Notes: generated by a model not told the origin, from the sequence alone. A stretch of DNA of 64,000 nucleotides from a candidate division WOR-3 bacterium (GCA_016934535.1 JAFGSQ010000007.1:39996-103995), one strand, 5' to 3'; positions 33,893 through 44,062 are shown, numbered from the stretch's first letter. Numbers and translations are program-made.

Positions 33893-35217
33893 CATATATT
33901 GCCGGTATAACAGGGGCGACAGTCGAAAATACAGGAATTGAAAAAAAAGCGATTGGCTTTTCTGTTGATTCGAGAATTATCCGCAGAGGTGAAATATTTG
34001 TGGCGATCAAAGGGGAGAAAACTGACGGACACGTCTTCTCGGAAGAAGCGCTGAAAAAAGGTGCTGTCGCAGTAATGTGCGAAAAAAAAATCAGAGGACC
34101 CTCGATCTTAGTTCATGACTGCATAGAAGCTATCGGAAAACTGGCCAGAGAAAGAATCGAAGTTTCCGGAGCCAAAGTAATTGGCGTAACCGGTTCTTTA
34201 GGAAAAACGACGACGAAAGAAGCTATAAAAGCAGTGCTGGAAACAGAATTTCATGTCGTCGCCAACGAAGGAAATCTGAACACTGAAATCGGTCTTCCTA
34301 TGGCTGTTCTCAACAATGTCAAAAAAGCTGAAATATTCGTCCTTGAAATGGGAGCGAGAAAAAAAGGAGATATAACAAGGCTTTGTAAAATTGCCGAACC
34401 TGACATAGCCGTCGTTACTAAAATAGCTCCGGTTCATCTTGAAATATTCGGTTCTTTGAAGAATATCATTGAGGCAAAGATGGAAATACTGGAAAATCTC
34501 GGCCCTGGTGGTTTGGCAGTACTCAACGGAGATGACGACGTGCTTGCAGAAATAAAAAATGCACGGGTCAGTGATGTGATTTACTTCGGGATCCGGAGTC
34601 AGAATATTACACGCATTCTGTATGGAAAAAACGAAACCAAATTTAAAATAGAAAATCAAGACTTCACTGTAAATGTCCCCAGTCAATCAGGACTTTATGC
34701 CGCTCTTGCGGCTATAAAAGTCGGAAGTCTGCTTGGTGTTGAAATGCGGCGAATGGCAGAAAATATTGCAATGATGAAACTGCTTCCGAACAGGCTTGAA
34801 ACATTTGAAATTGACGGAGTTGTTTTCATAAACGATTCATACAACTCCAGCCCCGTTGCTCTCGAGGCAGCTTTGGAATACGTTTCCGGGACTTACGAAG
34901 GAAGGAAAATTGCCGTGATAGGCGATATGAAAGAACTCGGAAAAGAAAGCGGTTTATTTCACGAGCAAGCCGGCACGAGTGCGTCAAAAAAAGGTTTTTC
35001 TCAAATAATCGCTGTAGGCGTTTACGCAAAGCATGTAAAAGAGGGATTCAAGAATAACGGCAAAACAATCTTTCATGAGGCGGGAGATTGGAAGCAGGCG
35101 CTGGATGTACTTAATAATATAATGAAAAAAGGAGACGTCGTGCTGATAAAAGGAAGCAGGGCGATGGAGCTCGATATGATAGCCAAATCATTGAAAAACG
35201 GCGGCGCAAGTGTTTAA
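33877..35217 (+). CDS. murF: UDP-MurNAc-tripeptide--D-Ala-D-Ala ligase
   Basis: A cytoplasmic Mur ligase of 446 residues adding D-Ala-D-Ala to complete the UDP-MurNAc-pentapeptide. Visible are the FSVDSRII N-terminal motif, the ATP loop GVTGSLGKTTTKEA (about 107), the EMGARKKGDI segment specific to MurF, and the C-terminal NDSYNSSPVALEAAL. The order follows murE as in most dcw clusters. No ddl gene for D-Ala-D-Ala synthesis is in this window. It overlaps murE by 16 bases and mraY by 8. Confidence 0.96.
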   Translation: MEFELAYIAGITGATVENTGIEKKAIGFSVDSRIIRRGEIFVAIKGEKTDGHVFSEEALKKGAVAVMCEKKIRGPSILVHDCIEAIGKLARERIEVSGAKVIGVTGSLGKTTTKEAIKAVLETEFHVVANEGNLNTEIGLPMAVLNNVKKAEIFVLEMGARKKGDITRLCKIAEPDIAVVTKIAPVHLEIFGSLKNIIEAKMEILENLGPGGLAVLNGDDDVLAEIKNARVSDVIYFGIRSQNITRILYGKNETKFKIENQDFTVNVPSQSGLYAALAAIKVGSLLGVEMRRMAENIAMMKLLPNRLETFEIDGVVFINDSYNSSPVALEAALEYVSGTYEGRKIAVIGDMKELGKESGLFHEQAGTSASKKGFSQIIAVGVYAKHVKEGFKNNGKTIFHEAGDWKQALDVLNNIMKKGDVVLIKGSRAMELDMIAKSLKNGGASV

Positions 35218-36292
35218 GTTGCTGTTCCAATTCAGGGAATCTTTTTCTGTACTGAATATACTGGGTTATATAACTTTCAGATCGGCATATGCAGTAATAA
35301 CTTCTCTCGTAATTTCATTTTTCGCAGGACCAATAGTAATAAGAAAACTTAAAAAATACAAAACCGGTATGACAGTCAGAGAATTTACACCCGAAGGCCA
35401 TGAAAAAAAGATAGGAACTCCGTCCATGGGCGGAATACTGATGATTGTCTCGATTATAATATCTGTGTTGATTTGGGGGGATCTTACAAACAGAAACGTC
35501 ATAATACTTCTGTCCTCTCTGCTGTGGCTTGGATTATTCGGATTTCTTGACGATTTGATGAAAATGAAAAGAAAAAAAGGCATGAGAGGGAAATACAAGC
35601 TGGCGGGGCAGATACTTTTGGCCGGTTTTGTCGGTCTCGTGCTTTTTAAATTTCCTTCTCATGGAGAGCTGAAAGTAACGCAGACTAATGCTCTTTTTCT
35701 TAAGAACCTTGTGGTTGATTTCGGCTGGTTTTATATTCCACTCATTCTTACAGTAATACTCGGAGCGTCTAATTCAGTAAACATAACGGACGGGCTCGAT
35801 GGTCTGGCCGCCGGCTCTTTGGCTACTGCCTTTGCTTCATTTTCAGTCGTTGCATACATAGTTGGAAATATTAAGGCTTCGCAATATTTGCACATAGGTT
35901 TCGATCCGTCTGCCGCAGAATTAACTGTTTTCGGAGCAGCAGCTTTCGGTGCGTGCCTCGGATTTTTGTGGTTTAACGCTCATCCTGCCCAGGTGTTTAT
36001 GGGAGACACCGGTTCTCTTTCATTGGGTGGAGCGCTGGGTTTAATGGCCGTTCTTCTGAAGCAGGAAATACTGCTGGTGTTTGTGGGAGGTGTGTTCGTT
36101 CTGGAAGCATTGTCGGTTATCATGCAGGTTTCATATTTTAAAATAACCGGTGGAAAGCGAATATTCAAGATGACTCCCATACATCATCATTTCGAAAAAT
36201 GCGGATGGTCCGAGAGTAAAATAGTCGTCAGATTCTGGCTGCTTGCTATTTTATTTGCTCTAATCGGCATCAGCACATTAAAGATCAGGTGA
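35210..36292 (+). CDS. mraY: Phospho-MurNAc-pentapeptide transferase (lipid I synthase)
   Basis: An integral membrane enzyme of 360 residues with about ten helices that moves phospho-MurNAc-pentapeptide to undecaprenyl phosphate. Diagnostic motifs are GTPSMGGIL, the aspartate pair in FLDDLMK, NSVNITDGLDGLA, GDTGSLSLGGALG and the histidine-rich loop PIHHHFEKCGWSE. It starts at GTG, overlapping the end of murF by 8 bases. The lipid carrier it uses is regenerated by UppP at 57861. Confidence 0.96.
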   Translation: MFKLLFQFRESFSVLNILGYITFRSAYAVITSLVISFFAGPIVIRKLKKYKTGMTVREFTPEGHEKKIGTPSMGGILMIVSIIISVLIWGDLTNRNVIILLSSLLWLGLFGFLDDLMKMKRKKGMRGKYKLAGQILLAGFVGLVLFKFPSHGELKVTQTNALFLKNLVVDFGWFYIPLILTVILGASNSVNITDGLDGLAAGSLATAFASFSVVAYIVGNIKASQYLHIGFDPSAAELTVFGAAAFGACLGFLWFNAHPAQVFMGDTGSLSLGGALGLMAVLLKQEILLVFVGGVFVLEALSVIMQVSYFKITGGKRIFKMTPIHHHFEKCGWSESKIVVRFWLLAILFALIGISTLKIR

Positions 36293-36295
36293 GAT

Positions 36296-37636
36296 ATGGA
36301 AAAAGCGACAGTCATAGGTGCAGGAAGAAGCGGAATAGCCGCCGCCAAACTTCTGTCCGCAATGGGCAGCACTGTCTTTGTAACCGATCAGAATCCGATA
36401 ACTGCCGATAATAAAAAAGTCCTAAATTCGTTGGGAATTGATTTTGAAGAAAAAGGGCACACTGAAAAGGCCTACGCTTGTGATTACGCAGTAGTGAGCC
36501 CGGGGATAGACAAAAATTCCGTTGTATTGAAAGTGGCGGCAAATCGAAAAATTAAAATCATTTCCGAGATAGAACTGGCGCAGATAAACATGAAAGGCAA
36601 ACTTCTGGCTGTAACCGGTACAAACGGAAAAAGCACAACCACGGCTCTGGCAGCTCATATATTGAATGAATCCGGAATGATATGCCATGTTGGCGGAAAT
36701 TTGGCTCCGGGAATTCCTCTTTCAGAAATTTCATTGATTGCGGGACCTGATGAATGGGTCAGCGCGGAGATAAGCAGTTTTCAAATGGAACACGTCTCAG
36801 ATTTCAAAGCAGACGCGGCTATTTGGACTAACATATCAAGCGATCATCTTGACAGGCATGGGAACATTTACAGTTATGCTTCTCTCAAAGCCGATTTGAT
36901 AGGGAGGGTGAAAGAAAAAGGATTTGCAATTCTCAATTTCAGCGACGAAGCCATTGCCAGGATGACCGAAAAAGCCGCGTGCAGAAGATATTTCTTCGGA
37001 AACGAGGACAGGAGGGTCAGTGGTTTTGTAAGAAATAATAAGGCGGTCTTCAGACCTGACGCCGGAGTGGAATTTTCAGTGGACGAAAAAGATATTTTCC
37101 TCAGAGGAAGCCACAATCTTGAAAATATACTTGCAGCAGGGCTTGCAGGATATTTTATTGGAGCCCGACCCAATAAAATCATCGAAGCAGTCAAAAGCTT
37201 CAAGGGACTTCCTCATAGACTTGAGACAGTAGGCGTGTTCGACGGAATACTATTTGTTAACAATTCTATGTGCACTAACGAAGCCGCTTTCAGAAGATCG
37301 CTAGAAGCATACAAAGGCTCCGTAGTTATAGTTGGTGGGAAAGCAAAAAAGACAGACTTGAGCGTTATTGCGGCAACATGCAAAGAGTTGACAAAATTCG
37401 TGGTTCTTATAGGAGCCAGTTCAGGCGAATTGTCCTTAAAACTGAAAAAAATGAACGTGCCTCATAAATCCGTAAAAGGAATGCGCGAAGCTGTTGAAGC
37501 GGCGGTAAAAATAGCCGAAGAAGGAGACCAGGTAATACTCAATCCCGGCATGGCAAGCTTTGACATGTTCAGGGATTTTCAAGACAGGGGGGAAGCTTTT
37601 AAAAGTGCCATCGAGGAACATTATGGAAAAATATGA
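36296..37636 (+). CDS. murD: UDP-MurNAc-L-alanine--D-glutamate ligase
   Basis: A cytoplasmic Mur ligase of 446 residues adding D-Glu to UDP-MurNAc-L-Ala. It has the N-terminal Rossmann segment VIGAGRSGIAAAKLL, the ATP loop GTNGKSTTTAL (about 105), SSFQMEH, SSDHLDRHG and the C-terminal LNPGMASFDMFRDFQDRG, which is characteristic of MurD. It starts three bases after mraY and overlaps ftsW by 14 bases. Confidence 0.96.
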   Translation: MEKATVIGAGRSGIAAAKLLSAMGSTVFVTDQNPITADNKKVLNSLGIDFEEKGHTEKAYACDYAVVSPGIDKNSVVLKVAANRKIKIISEIELAQINMKGKLLAVTGTNGKSTTTALAAHILNESGMICHVGGNLAPGIPLSEISLIAGPDEWVSAEISSFQMEHVSDFKADAAIWTNISSDHLDRHGNIYSYASLKADLIGRVKEKGFAILNFSDEAIARMTEKAACRRYFFGNEDRRVSGFVRNNKAVFRPDAGVEFSVDEKDIFLRGSHNLENILAAGLAGYFIGARPNKIIEAVKSFKGLPHRLETVGVFDGILFVNNSMCTNEAAFRRSLEAYKGSVVIVGGKAKKTDLSVIAATCKELTKFVVLIGASSGELSLKLKKMNVPHKSVKGMREAVEAAVKIAEEGDQVILNPGMASFDMFRDFQDRGEAFKSAIEEHYGKI

Positions 37637-38894
37637 AGACCGTCTGAGATGCAAATTCAAGAACGCAAATTACGCACTTTTGATTACTGTTTCTGTCTTG
37701 CTGGCTATCGGTATTGTAGCCATGTTCTCGGCTCATCAAAAAGCCTCCGTTTTCAGTTTCGGAACTTCAAGCACTCCCTATAAACATCTTATGAACATTG
37801 GAATCGGTTTTATGGCTTTGTTGATAGCGTTCTGCCTTCCTTTGAAAAAAACCGACAACACAGCTTTAATTTTATTTTTTTCTTTGGCGATTACGGTTCT
37901 GCTTTTTGCAGTAATTCTTTTTGGTACGAACATCAACGGAGCCCACAGATGGCTGCGGCTAGGCCCATTTAATTTTCAGCCGTCCGAACTGGCAAAAATC
38001 GTACTGATATTCTATGTCTCTCATTACATAAGGAGAAAGTACAGCGGAATAAAAGAAAAAAACGCGAAATGGTCGTGGGGGCTTTTGATAGTGATCGGCG
38101 GGATAATTGCCCTGATCGCTGTTGAACCTGACGTATCGACAGCGCTTGTCCTTATTTTGCTTGTTTTCGTGTTCTTTTTCGTCGGCAAAGTGCCTGTTAA
38201 ATTTTCTTTCGTCCTCATCTTCAGCGTTTTAGCGATCGGCGTTTTGCTTTATATGCTTCCCGGAAGCAGGTTCAAGCACATAGACAAGAGAATAAAAAAT
38301 TACGTAGTGACGCTCAGAGGAGAGGAAGTAGATACTGATGAAAATTCGCAGGTAGAAAATTCCATCCTTGCTTTCGCCAACGGAGGTCTGTTTGGAAGAG
38401 GTCTTTGCAAGGGAGAACTCAAAAACGGATCATTTATTCCTGAGGTGGACAGAGATATGATAATAGCCGCAATAGGAGAAGAAATGGGGCTTGTCGGCGC
38501 TCTATTCGTGATGTCTTTGTATTTTGTAATACTTGTTACAGGTTTTAGAATCGCGTTATTTTTCGAAGACAAAGACAGATATTTTTATTTTCTCGCCATG
38601 GGCATATCGGTCAATTTTTTTATTTTCGCCATTATACACGCATTCATCAGCATCGGTTCGCTTCCAGCGACGGGATTGGCTCTGCCTTTTATTTCTTACG
38701 GCGGAACTTCAATGGTAAGTAATATGTTCATGCTTGGAATCATGCTTAACATATCGGCTCTCTCGAAAAGCCATCAGATGAATGAAAATATGATAAAAAA
38801 AAGAGAAATGATTTTTTTCAGTACAAAGAACAAATCTAACACTTTTGTCGGCAGTAGATTGACTCAAAGACAAAAGGCGGTAAAAGCGCGTTGA
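37623..38894 (+). CDS. ftsW: Septal peptidoglycan glycosyltransferase FtsW (SEDS family)
   Basis: A membrane protein of about 423 residues with some ten helices. SEDS proteins polymerise lipid II into glycan strands; FtsW works with FtsI at the septum. Visible are NGAHRWLRLGPFNFQPSELAK, the catalytic-loop region with QVENSILAFANGG and EEMGLVGALFV, and the C-terminal ALPFISYGGTSM. FtsW rather than RodA is chosen from the place between murD and murG. I chose the ATG at 37623 because GAGGA lies 5 bases upstream; a longer TTG frame reaches back into murD. Confidence 0.95.
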   Translation: MEKYEDRLRCKFKNANYALLITVSVLLAIGIVAMFSAHQKASVFSFGTSSTPYKHLMNIGIGFMALLIAFCLPLKKTDNTALILFFSLAITVLLFAVILFGTNINGAHRWLRLGPFNFQPSELAKIVLIFYVSHYIRRKYSGIKEKNAKWSWGLLIVIGGIIALIAVEPDVSTALVLILLVFVFFFVGKVPVKFSFVLIFSVLAIGVLLYMLPGSRFKHIDKRIKNYVVTLRGEEVDTDENSQVENSILAFANGGLFGRGLCKGELKNGSFIPEVDRDMIIAAIGEEMGLVGALFVMSLYFVILVTGFRIALFFEDKDRYFYFLAMGISVNFFIFAIIHAFISIGSLPATGLALPFISYGGTSMVSNMFMLGIMLNISALSKSHQMNENMIKKREMIFFSTKNKSNTFVGSRLTQRQKAVKAR

Positions 38895-39946
38895 AAAAGA
38901 AAAGACTGCTCATTGCTGTCGGAGCGACTGGAGGGCATATTTATCCCGCGCTTGCCCTTGCGGAAGAACTAAGGGGCAAATGCGGCTTGTTTTTCATCGG
39001 AAGCGACAGGGGACTCGCTGAGACAATAGTAACAAGGGCAGGATTTCACTTCGAGAAAGTCAGAAGCAGGCCTTGGGCGGGAAGAACGATTCTCGAAAAA
39101 GCCGCTTCAGCGGTTTCCTTCATTTTTGGTGTATTTTATTGCCGAAGACACATATCTGAAATAAAGCCTTTTGCCGTTCTCGGCACGGGTTCTTTTGCGA
39201 CGGTTCCCGTTTTGCTGACTTGCTGTTTGCTTTCGGTGCCTTTTTATATTTTAGAAGCGGATGTCAAACCAGGAATGACAACTCGTTTTTTTGCAAGAAG
39301 CGCAAAAAAAATATTTTTATCATTCGAGGAGACTGAAAAATACATGCCCGGTATTTCTGAGACCCTATACTCGGGAAGTCCTGTTAGGCGAACGATTGGG
39401 AATGTCCCGAAATCCGAAGCGGTGAAAAAATTCGGACTTTCAGGTGACTCGAAGATAATTCTCGTGTTCGGAGGAAGTCAGGGATCTTCTACTATAGAAA
39501 AAGCATTTTATGAAATGTACAGGAAATTCGGCATACCTCAGAACGCAAAGGTGATCGCTTCCGCGGGTAAATTTTCCGAAGGACTATACGCGCGATGCGG
39601 AGAAGACGTCATAGTCAGAGATTATATTGAAGACATGGCATCGGCTTACGCCTGTGCCGACGTAGTCGTATCGAGAGCCGGAGCCGTAACGGTCGCTGAG
39701 ATTTTTGCTGCCGGAAAACCTGCAGTACTCATTCCTTTGGCAATAGCCAGAGGGCATCAGGCTGACAACGCCCGCCAGCTCGAAAATCTTTGTACAAGCG
39801 TCGTAATAAGAGAAAATGAACTCACGGCAGAATCCCTTCACGAAAACATAAAAAAAATCCTGAATTCAGAGGGAACATCGGTACTCTGTCCCGGAAAGAA
39901 AGACTCAGTGAAAATTATTGCCGAGGAGATACTTAATGAATCCTGA
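38891..39946 (+). CDS. murG: UDP-GlcNAc:lipid I GlcNAc-transferase (lipid II synthase)
   Basis: A GT-B glycosyltransferase (GT28) of 351 residues at the inner membrane face. It shows the first G-loop GATGGHIYPALALAEEL, the hydrophobic membrane patch around residues 70-100, a second glycine loop LVFGGSQGSS, and the donor-site region RAGAVTVAEI with PLAIARGHQADNA. The glycine loop has Ser-Ser where Gly-Ala is usual, a mild variation. It starts at TTG overlapping the ftsW stop (TTGA) and is overlapped by murC. Confidence 0.94.
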   Translation: MKKKRLLIAVGATGGHIYPALALAEELRGKCGLFFIGSDRGLAETIVTRAGFHFEKVRSRPWAGRTILEKAASAVSFIFGVFYCRRHISEIKPFAVLGTGSFATVPVLLTCCLLSVPFYILEADVKPGMTTRFFARSAKKIFLSFEETEKYMPGISETLYSGSPVRRTIGNVPKSEAVKKFGLSGDSKIILVFGGSQGSSTIEKAFYEMYRKFGIPQNAKVIASAGKFSEGLYARCGEDVIVRDYIEDMASAYACADVVVSRAGAVTVAEIFAAGKPAVLIPLAIARGHQADNARQLENLCTSVVIRENELTAESLHENIKKILNSEGTSVLCPGKKDSVKIIAEEILNES

Positions 39947-41267
39947 AATGGTTCACATGATCGGTATTTGCGGAGCAGGGATGACCCCTCTGGCTATCAT
40001 TATGAAAAGAAAAGGCTTTGATGTCACCGGATGTGACAGAAATCTGAACGAAAATGCCGAAATTCTCAAAAAAGAAGGGATCGTATTGTCTGCGGGTCAT
40101 TCGACAAAACATCTCGAAGGTGTTTCCAGGGTGATTTTTTCGAGGGCCGTGGATGAATCGTGCAATGAGATATCCCAGGCCTTGAAAAAAGGGATCAAAA
40201 TACAATCTAGAGGAGAAGCTCTCAGAGAACAGCTTGAGGGCAGGATACTGACTGGAATAGCCGGAACCCACGGGAAGACCACCACGTCTTCAATGCTTGT
40301 GCATATTTTAATGTATAACAATAAAGACGTGCTCGGAATCACCGGAGGATCACCGGTGGGATGGGAAAGCGGACTGATATGGTCGGAAAATGGCGCGGCG
40401 GTTTGCGAACTTGACGAAAGCGACAGGACTTTTCTTCTGTTTAATCCGAATATAGGAGTCATAACTTCAGTAGAAGCTGATCACATCGGAAAATATTACT
40501 CGGGAGAAAAAGATGTATCGGAGGCATTCTTGAAATTTGCCGGAAATTCTGAAAAATGCCTTTTGAACGTTTGCGACAAATTGACGGCTGAAATTGCCAA
40601 TTCAAAAACAGTAAAATCGGTGACGCTGGGTGAATCGCCTGCCTGCGACATACGCTACGTCATAGAAGATGAATGTTTGTTCATGAGAGGAGAAAAAATA
40701 AGTATCCGCATGCGGGGAGAACACAACCTCAGAAATGCGTCCTGCGCTTTAGCCGTAGCTGAACTTATGGGCGTTTCTCCGATGGATTCGGCGGAAGCTT
40801 TAAAGAGCTTTTCGGGAGTCAGAAGAAGGATGGAAACGGTTTTTGATTCGGATTTCTGTACTTTTATAAGTGATTACGCCCATCATCCGACTGAATTGAA
40901 AAACTCGATAGAAGCTCTTAAAACCGGCGATAAAAAGCTGACGATTGTTTTTCAACCTCATCTATACTCGAGAACAAAAGAATTCCATCTGGATTTTGCT
41001 AAGGGGCTGTTAAAAGCCGATAACATTATACTGATGCCGATTTATCCCGCAAGAGAAAAACCGATGACGGGAGTGACTTCGGAATTAATTGCCGACGACC
41101 TGAAAACCCTTGGTAAAGAAGTCTGCGTGACAGGATCAAAGGAAGAATTGATGTCTGTTCTGAAAAAATCGTTTTCAGGAGGCATTTTGGCTCTATTGGG
41201 AGCCGGAGATGCTGATTCTTACAGGGATGAAATTACAGAAATGTTAAAGGGAACAGTAAATGATTGA
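39936..41267 (+). CDS. murC: UDP-MurNAc--L-alanine ligase
   Basis: A cytoplasmic Mur ligase of 443 residues adding the first amino acid of the stem peptide. Visible are the Rossmann loop GICGAGMTPLA, the ATP loop GTHGKTTT (about 110, the standard MurC form), ELDESDRTF, DHIGKYYS and the C-terminal DYAHHPTELKNSIEAL with FQPHLYSRT. I chose the ATG at 39936 because GAGGAG stands 7 bases upstream; the six-codon longer frame has no ribosome site. It overlaps murG by 11 bases and murB by 8. Confidence 0.95.
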   Translation: MNPEMVHMIGICGAGMTPLAIIMKRKGFDVTGCDRNLNENAEILKKEGIVLSAGHSTKHLEGVSRVIFSRAVDESCNEISQALKKGIKIQSRGEALREQLEGRILTGIAGTHGKTTTSSMLVHILMYNNKDVLGITGGSPVGWESGLIWSENGAAVCELDESDRTFLLFNPNIGVITSVEADHIGKYYSGEKDVSEAFLKFAGNSEKCLLNVCDKLTAEIANSKTVKSVTLGESPACDIRYVIEDECLFMRGEKISIRMRGEHNLRNASCALAVAELMGVSPMDSAEALKSFSGVRRRMETVFDSDFCTFISDYAHHPTELKNSIEALKTGDKKLTIVFQPHLYSRTKEFHLDFAKGLLKADNIILMPIYPAREKPMTGVTSELIADDLKTLGKEVCVTGSKEELMSVLKKSFSGGILALLGAGDADSYRDEITEMLKGTVND

Positions 41268-42126
41268 TTGTTTGAGAAAAATCGATCTCGCTGAATTCAC
41301 GACTTTGAGATTGGGCGGAAAAGCGGATTATTTTTGTTATGTTGATAATGAGCAGAAATTTGATAAAATTATTACATATTGTGAAAAAAATAATCTGCCA
41401 TACATCATATTGGGTGCGGGCAGCAATATTCTCTTTAGCGACAAGGGATTCAAAGGATGTATTGTCAAGCTTTCGGGGAGCTTTAGAAGTTTTGTTCTGG
41501 AAGGCAACATGATCCGTACAGGAGCAGGCGTAGCGCTCTCGGAAATAATAGGGAAATCAAGAGAAGCAGGCTTGTCTGGTCTTGAATGCCTTTACGGAAT
41601 ACCCGGAACAGTCGGAGGCGCTGTTTACATGAACGCCGGCACAAAATGGGGTGTCACGGGAGATTTTGTTAAAAGAGTTAAAACGAGAGGCAAGGATTAT
41701 TTTGAAATCTCGAAGGACCAGTTCGGCTATAGAAAAGGCATACATGAAATAATACTCGGTGTTGAATTTGAATTGCGAAATGCGGAGGTTTCCGAAATTG
41801 AATCGACGATCACTCAAATAAAAAAATTCAGAAGCGAGAGGTTTCCGAGGAACTCAAGAACAGCCGGTTGTATTTTCAAAAATCCTTTCGGAAGTCCGCC
41901 TGCCGGTAAACTGATAGAACAAGCAGGGTGGAAAGGAAAGATAATAAAAAACGTCATGATTTCAGACAGGCACGCAAATTACTTCATCCCTCTCAGAGGA
42001 GCCAAATGCTCCGATTTTGTTGATTCAGTAACTGCGGTCAAAGAAGACGTTTTCAGAAAGTTCTCAATAACGCTTGAAACAGAATTAAAGATATACGATG
42101 AAAATGGAAAATCCAAAGAAATTTAA
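41260..42126 (+). CDS. murB: UDP-N-acetylenolpyruvoylglucosamine reductase
   Basis: An FAD-dependent reductase of 288 residues forming UDP-MurNAc with NADPH. The FAD domain shows TTLRLGGKADYF, ILGAGSNILFSD and CLYGIPGTVGGAVYMNAG. The proton-donor segment reads AGCIFKNP, with cysteine where E. coli type I enzymes have serine, which fits the type II MurB group, as does the short length. It lies between murC and ftsQ, the usual place. It overlaps ftsQ by 29 bases if the first ATG of ftsQ is used. Confidence 0.95.
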   Translation: MIDCLRKIDLAEFTTLRLGGKADYFCYVDNEQKFDKIITYCEKNNLPYIILGAGSNILFSDKGFKGCIVKLSGSFRSFVLEGNMIRTGAGVALSEIIGKSREAGLSGLECLYGIPGTVGGAVYMNAGTKWGVTGDFVKRVKTRGKDYFEISKDQFGYRKGIHEIILGVEFELRNAEVSEIESTITQIKKFRSERFPRNSRTAGCIFKNPFGSPPAGKLIEQAGWKGKIIKNVMISDRHANYFIPLRGAKCSDFVDSVTAVKEDVFRKFSITLETELKIYDENGKSKEI

Positions 42127-42826
42127 AGCGGTTATTTTCGCGTTTCTGACAGCGACATTGTTCTCGGCCGGAGTAGCAGCGGGAAAATTGCATTTTTTCA
42201 GAGTTGAATCCGTTATAGTGAGGGGAAACACTGAACTGAGTTCTCATGAAATATTCGAGATAGCAGGTGTTTCAAAAGGAGATTGCGTATTTTTTGTCAA
42301 TTTGTCGGAGGCTGAGCTTAATCTGTCAAAAGAGATTTTCGCAAAAAAGATACTGGTGAGAAAGTCCGGACCTAACGCTCTGGAGATTGAAATAATTGAA
42401 AGATATCCTTCACTGGATATTGGAAACGGCAAGGGAGTAGACGCGGACGGTTATATATTGCCGATAGATTCATCAAAAGCATTGCTCGGAGCGAAAACAA
42501 TGAACGAGTACACAGAAAGCGATTTATTCCTGACCGAAGAGGACAGAATACTGAAAGATGTTGCGTCTGTTTGTTCGCAAGGAATTAATTTCCCTTTTTT
42601 GAGCGAAGTGATAGTCTGCAAAAAAGGTCTGTCGGTGAAAACCAAAGACGGAGTGTACGCTTATTTCGGGTATTCGGATTTTGTTTTATCGTACAGAATA
42701 TTAATGACTGTCAGGGGAACTGATTGGTGGGACCGAAAGTATTGTTACGATTTGAGTTCCCCCGGAGAACTATTGATATTCAAAAGGTCCGCTTTAACCA
42801 ATAACAAAGATTGTTACGGGGGCTGA
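42098..42826 (+). CDS. ftsQ: FtsQ/DivIB-like division protein
   Basis: A bitopic protein of 242 residues: a short cytoplasmic start, one membrane helix (about 10-28) and an extracytoplasmic POTRA domain (about 31-100, beginning FFRVESVIVRGNTEL), followed by a beta-type FtsQ domain (IEIIERYPS, VDADGYILPID). It recruits FtsL and FtsB to the septum. The call rests on topology and on position directly before ftsA. The start lies in murB; a second ATG two codons on is equally possible. Confidence 0.9.
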   Translation: MKMENPKKFKAVIFAFLTATLFSAGVAAGKLHFFRVESVIVRGNTELSSHEIFEIAGVSKGDCVFFVNLSEAELNLSKEIFAKKILVRKSGPNALEIEIIERYPSLDIGNGKGVDADGYILPIDSSKALLGAKTMNEYTESDLFLTEEDRILKDVASVCSQGINFPFLSEVIVCKKGLSVKTKDGVYAYFGYSDFVLSYRILMTVRGTDWWDRKYCYDLSSPGELLIFKRSALTNNKDCYGG

Positions 42827-42829
42827 ATT

Positions 42830-44062
42830 ATGGATAAAAAAATGATTTCGACCGCTTTGGATCTCGGCTCGAGTAAAGTTTGCGCCGTAATAGCTGAAAT
42901 AGCATCGAGAAATAAAATTAACGTGATCGGTGTAGGAGAAGCTGTTTCCGAAGGAATGAGGCACGGAGTGGTCATAAACCTTGACAAAACAATCTCTTCG
43001 ATAAAAAACGCGATTCATGACGCTGAAGTAATGGCGGGAGTTCAGGCGGGTCCTGTAAGTATTGGAGTGACAGGCGAGCACATAAAAGGAATAGCGAGTA
43101 AAGGCGTTATATCGATAACGAGCAAGGAACAAGGTATAACCATAGCCGATGTCGAAAGAGTGAAAGAATCGGCAAAGGGGATAGCCATTCCGGCCGAAAG
43201 AGAGATAATTCACACGTTGACTCAGGATTTCATAGTAGACAATCAGCCCAACATTATCGATCCGGTCGGATTGATGGGTATGAGGCTGGAAGCAATAATT
43301 TATATAATAACGGCATCCAGCCTTGCGCTCGGAAACATAAGAAAAGCAGTCGAAGGTTCGGGTTTATCCGTGGAATCAATGATACTGCAGCCTCTCGCTT
43401 CTTCTTATGCGGTTCTGGGCGAGGAAGACAGGCAACAAGGCATAGCTCTTCTCGACATAGGAGGAGGAGTTACGAATATTTCCGTCTGGTATGGCGGTTC
43501 TCTCAGGGATGTGGGGCTTGTCAAGCTGGGCGGGGATTCCATTACGAGGGACATTTCTATGGGTTTGGCAACATCTTACGCTTTTGCTGAAAAAATTAAA
43601 AAAGAAAAAGCCTCTGCCCACCCGACATACGTTGACCCGGAAGAAGTTATAGACATACAAGCGACCGCCGGAAGGGGTAACAGAAAAGTCACGACTGAAA
43701 GACTGCACGATGTCGTCGAGGCCAGAGTGGAAGAGATTCTCGATTTTTCGTTCAGAAAAATCCAACGCAGTGAATACGCGCACAACCTGGCGTCCGGAGT
43801 CGTAATCACTGGCGGAACAGCGAATCTCAAAGGGATTATAGAGGTCGCCGAAGAGATATTCGAACTACCGGTCAGGCTTGGAATCCCGGGAGACGATCTT
43901 CTCGGGATGGTTGAAGCGGTCTCATCGCCAGCATTCTCGACGGTTCTCGGACTGATAAAATATTCGATTTCAGATCAGGAAGAAACGGGATCCCAGGGGG
44001 ACAAAGAAAAAAAGAAAAAAATAGTAGGAGGACTGAAAAAGTGGATAAGCGATTTCTTTTAG
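42830..44062 (+). CDS. ftsA: Cell division protein FtsA
   Basis: An actin-like ATPase of 410 residues that tethers FtsZ to the membrane. Visible are phosphate-1 (ALDLGSSKVCAVI), the 1C subdomain typical of FtsA (about 85-165), phosphate-2 (IALLDIGGGVTNISV) and the adenosine motif (VVITGGTANLKGI). The extreme C-terminus, VGGLKKWISDFF, is an amphipathic helix as expected for the membrane-targeting sequence. It begins three bases after ftsQ. The 58-base gap to ftsZ is the largest in the dcw cluster. Confidence 0.96.
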   Translation: MDKKMISTALDLGSSKVCAVIAEIASRNKINVIGVGEAVSEGMRHGVVINLDKTISSIKNAIHDAEVMAGVQAGPVSIGVTGEHIKGIASKGVISITSKEQGITIADVERVKESAKGIAIPAEREIIHTLTQDFIVDNQPNIIDPVGLMGMRLEAIIYIITASSLALGNIRKAVEGSGLSVESMILQPLASSYAVLGEEDRQQGIALLDIGGGVTNISVWYGGSLRDVGLVKLGGDSITRDISMGLATSYAFAEKIKKEKASAHPTYVDPEEVIDIQATAGRGNRKVTTERLHDVVEARVEEILDFSFRKIQRSEYAHNLASGVVITGGTANLKGIIEVAEEIFELPVRLGIPGDDLLGMVEAVSSPAFSTVLGLIKYSISDQEETGSQGDKEKKKKIVGGLKKWISDFF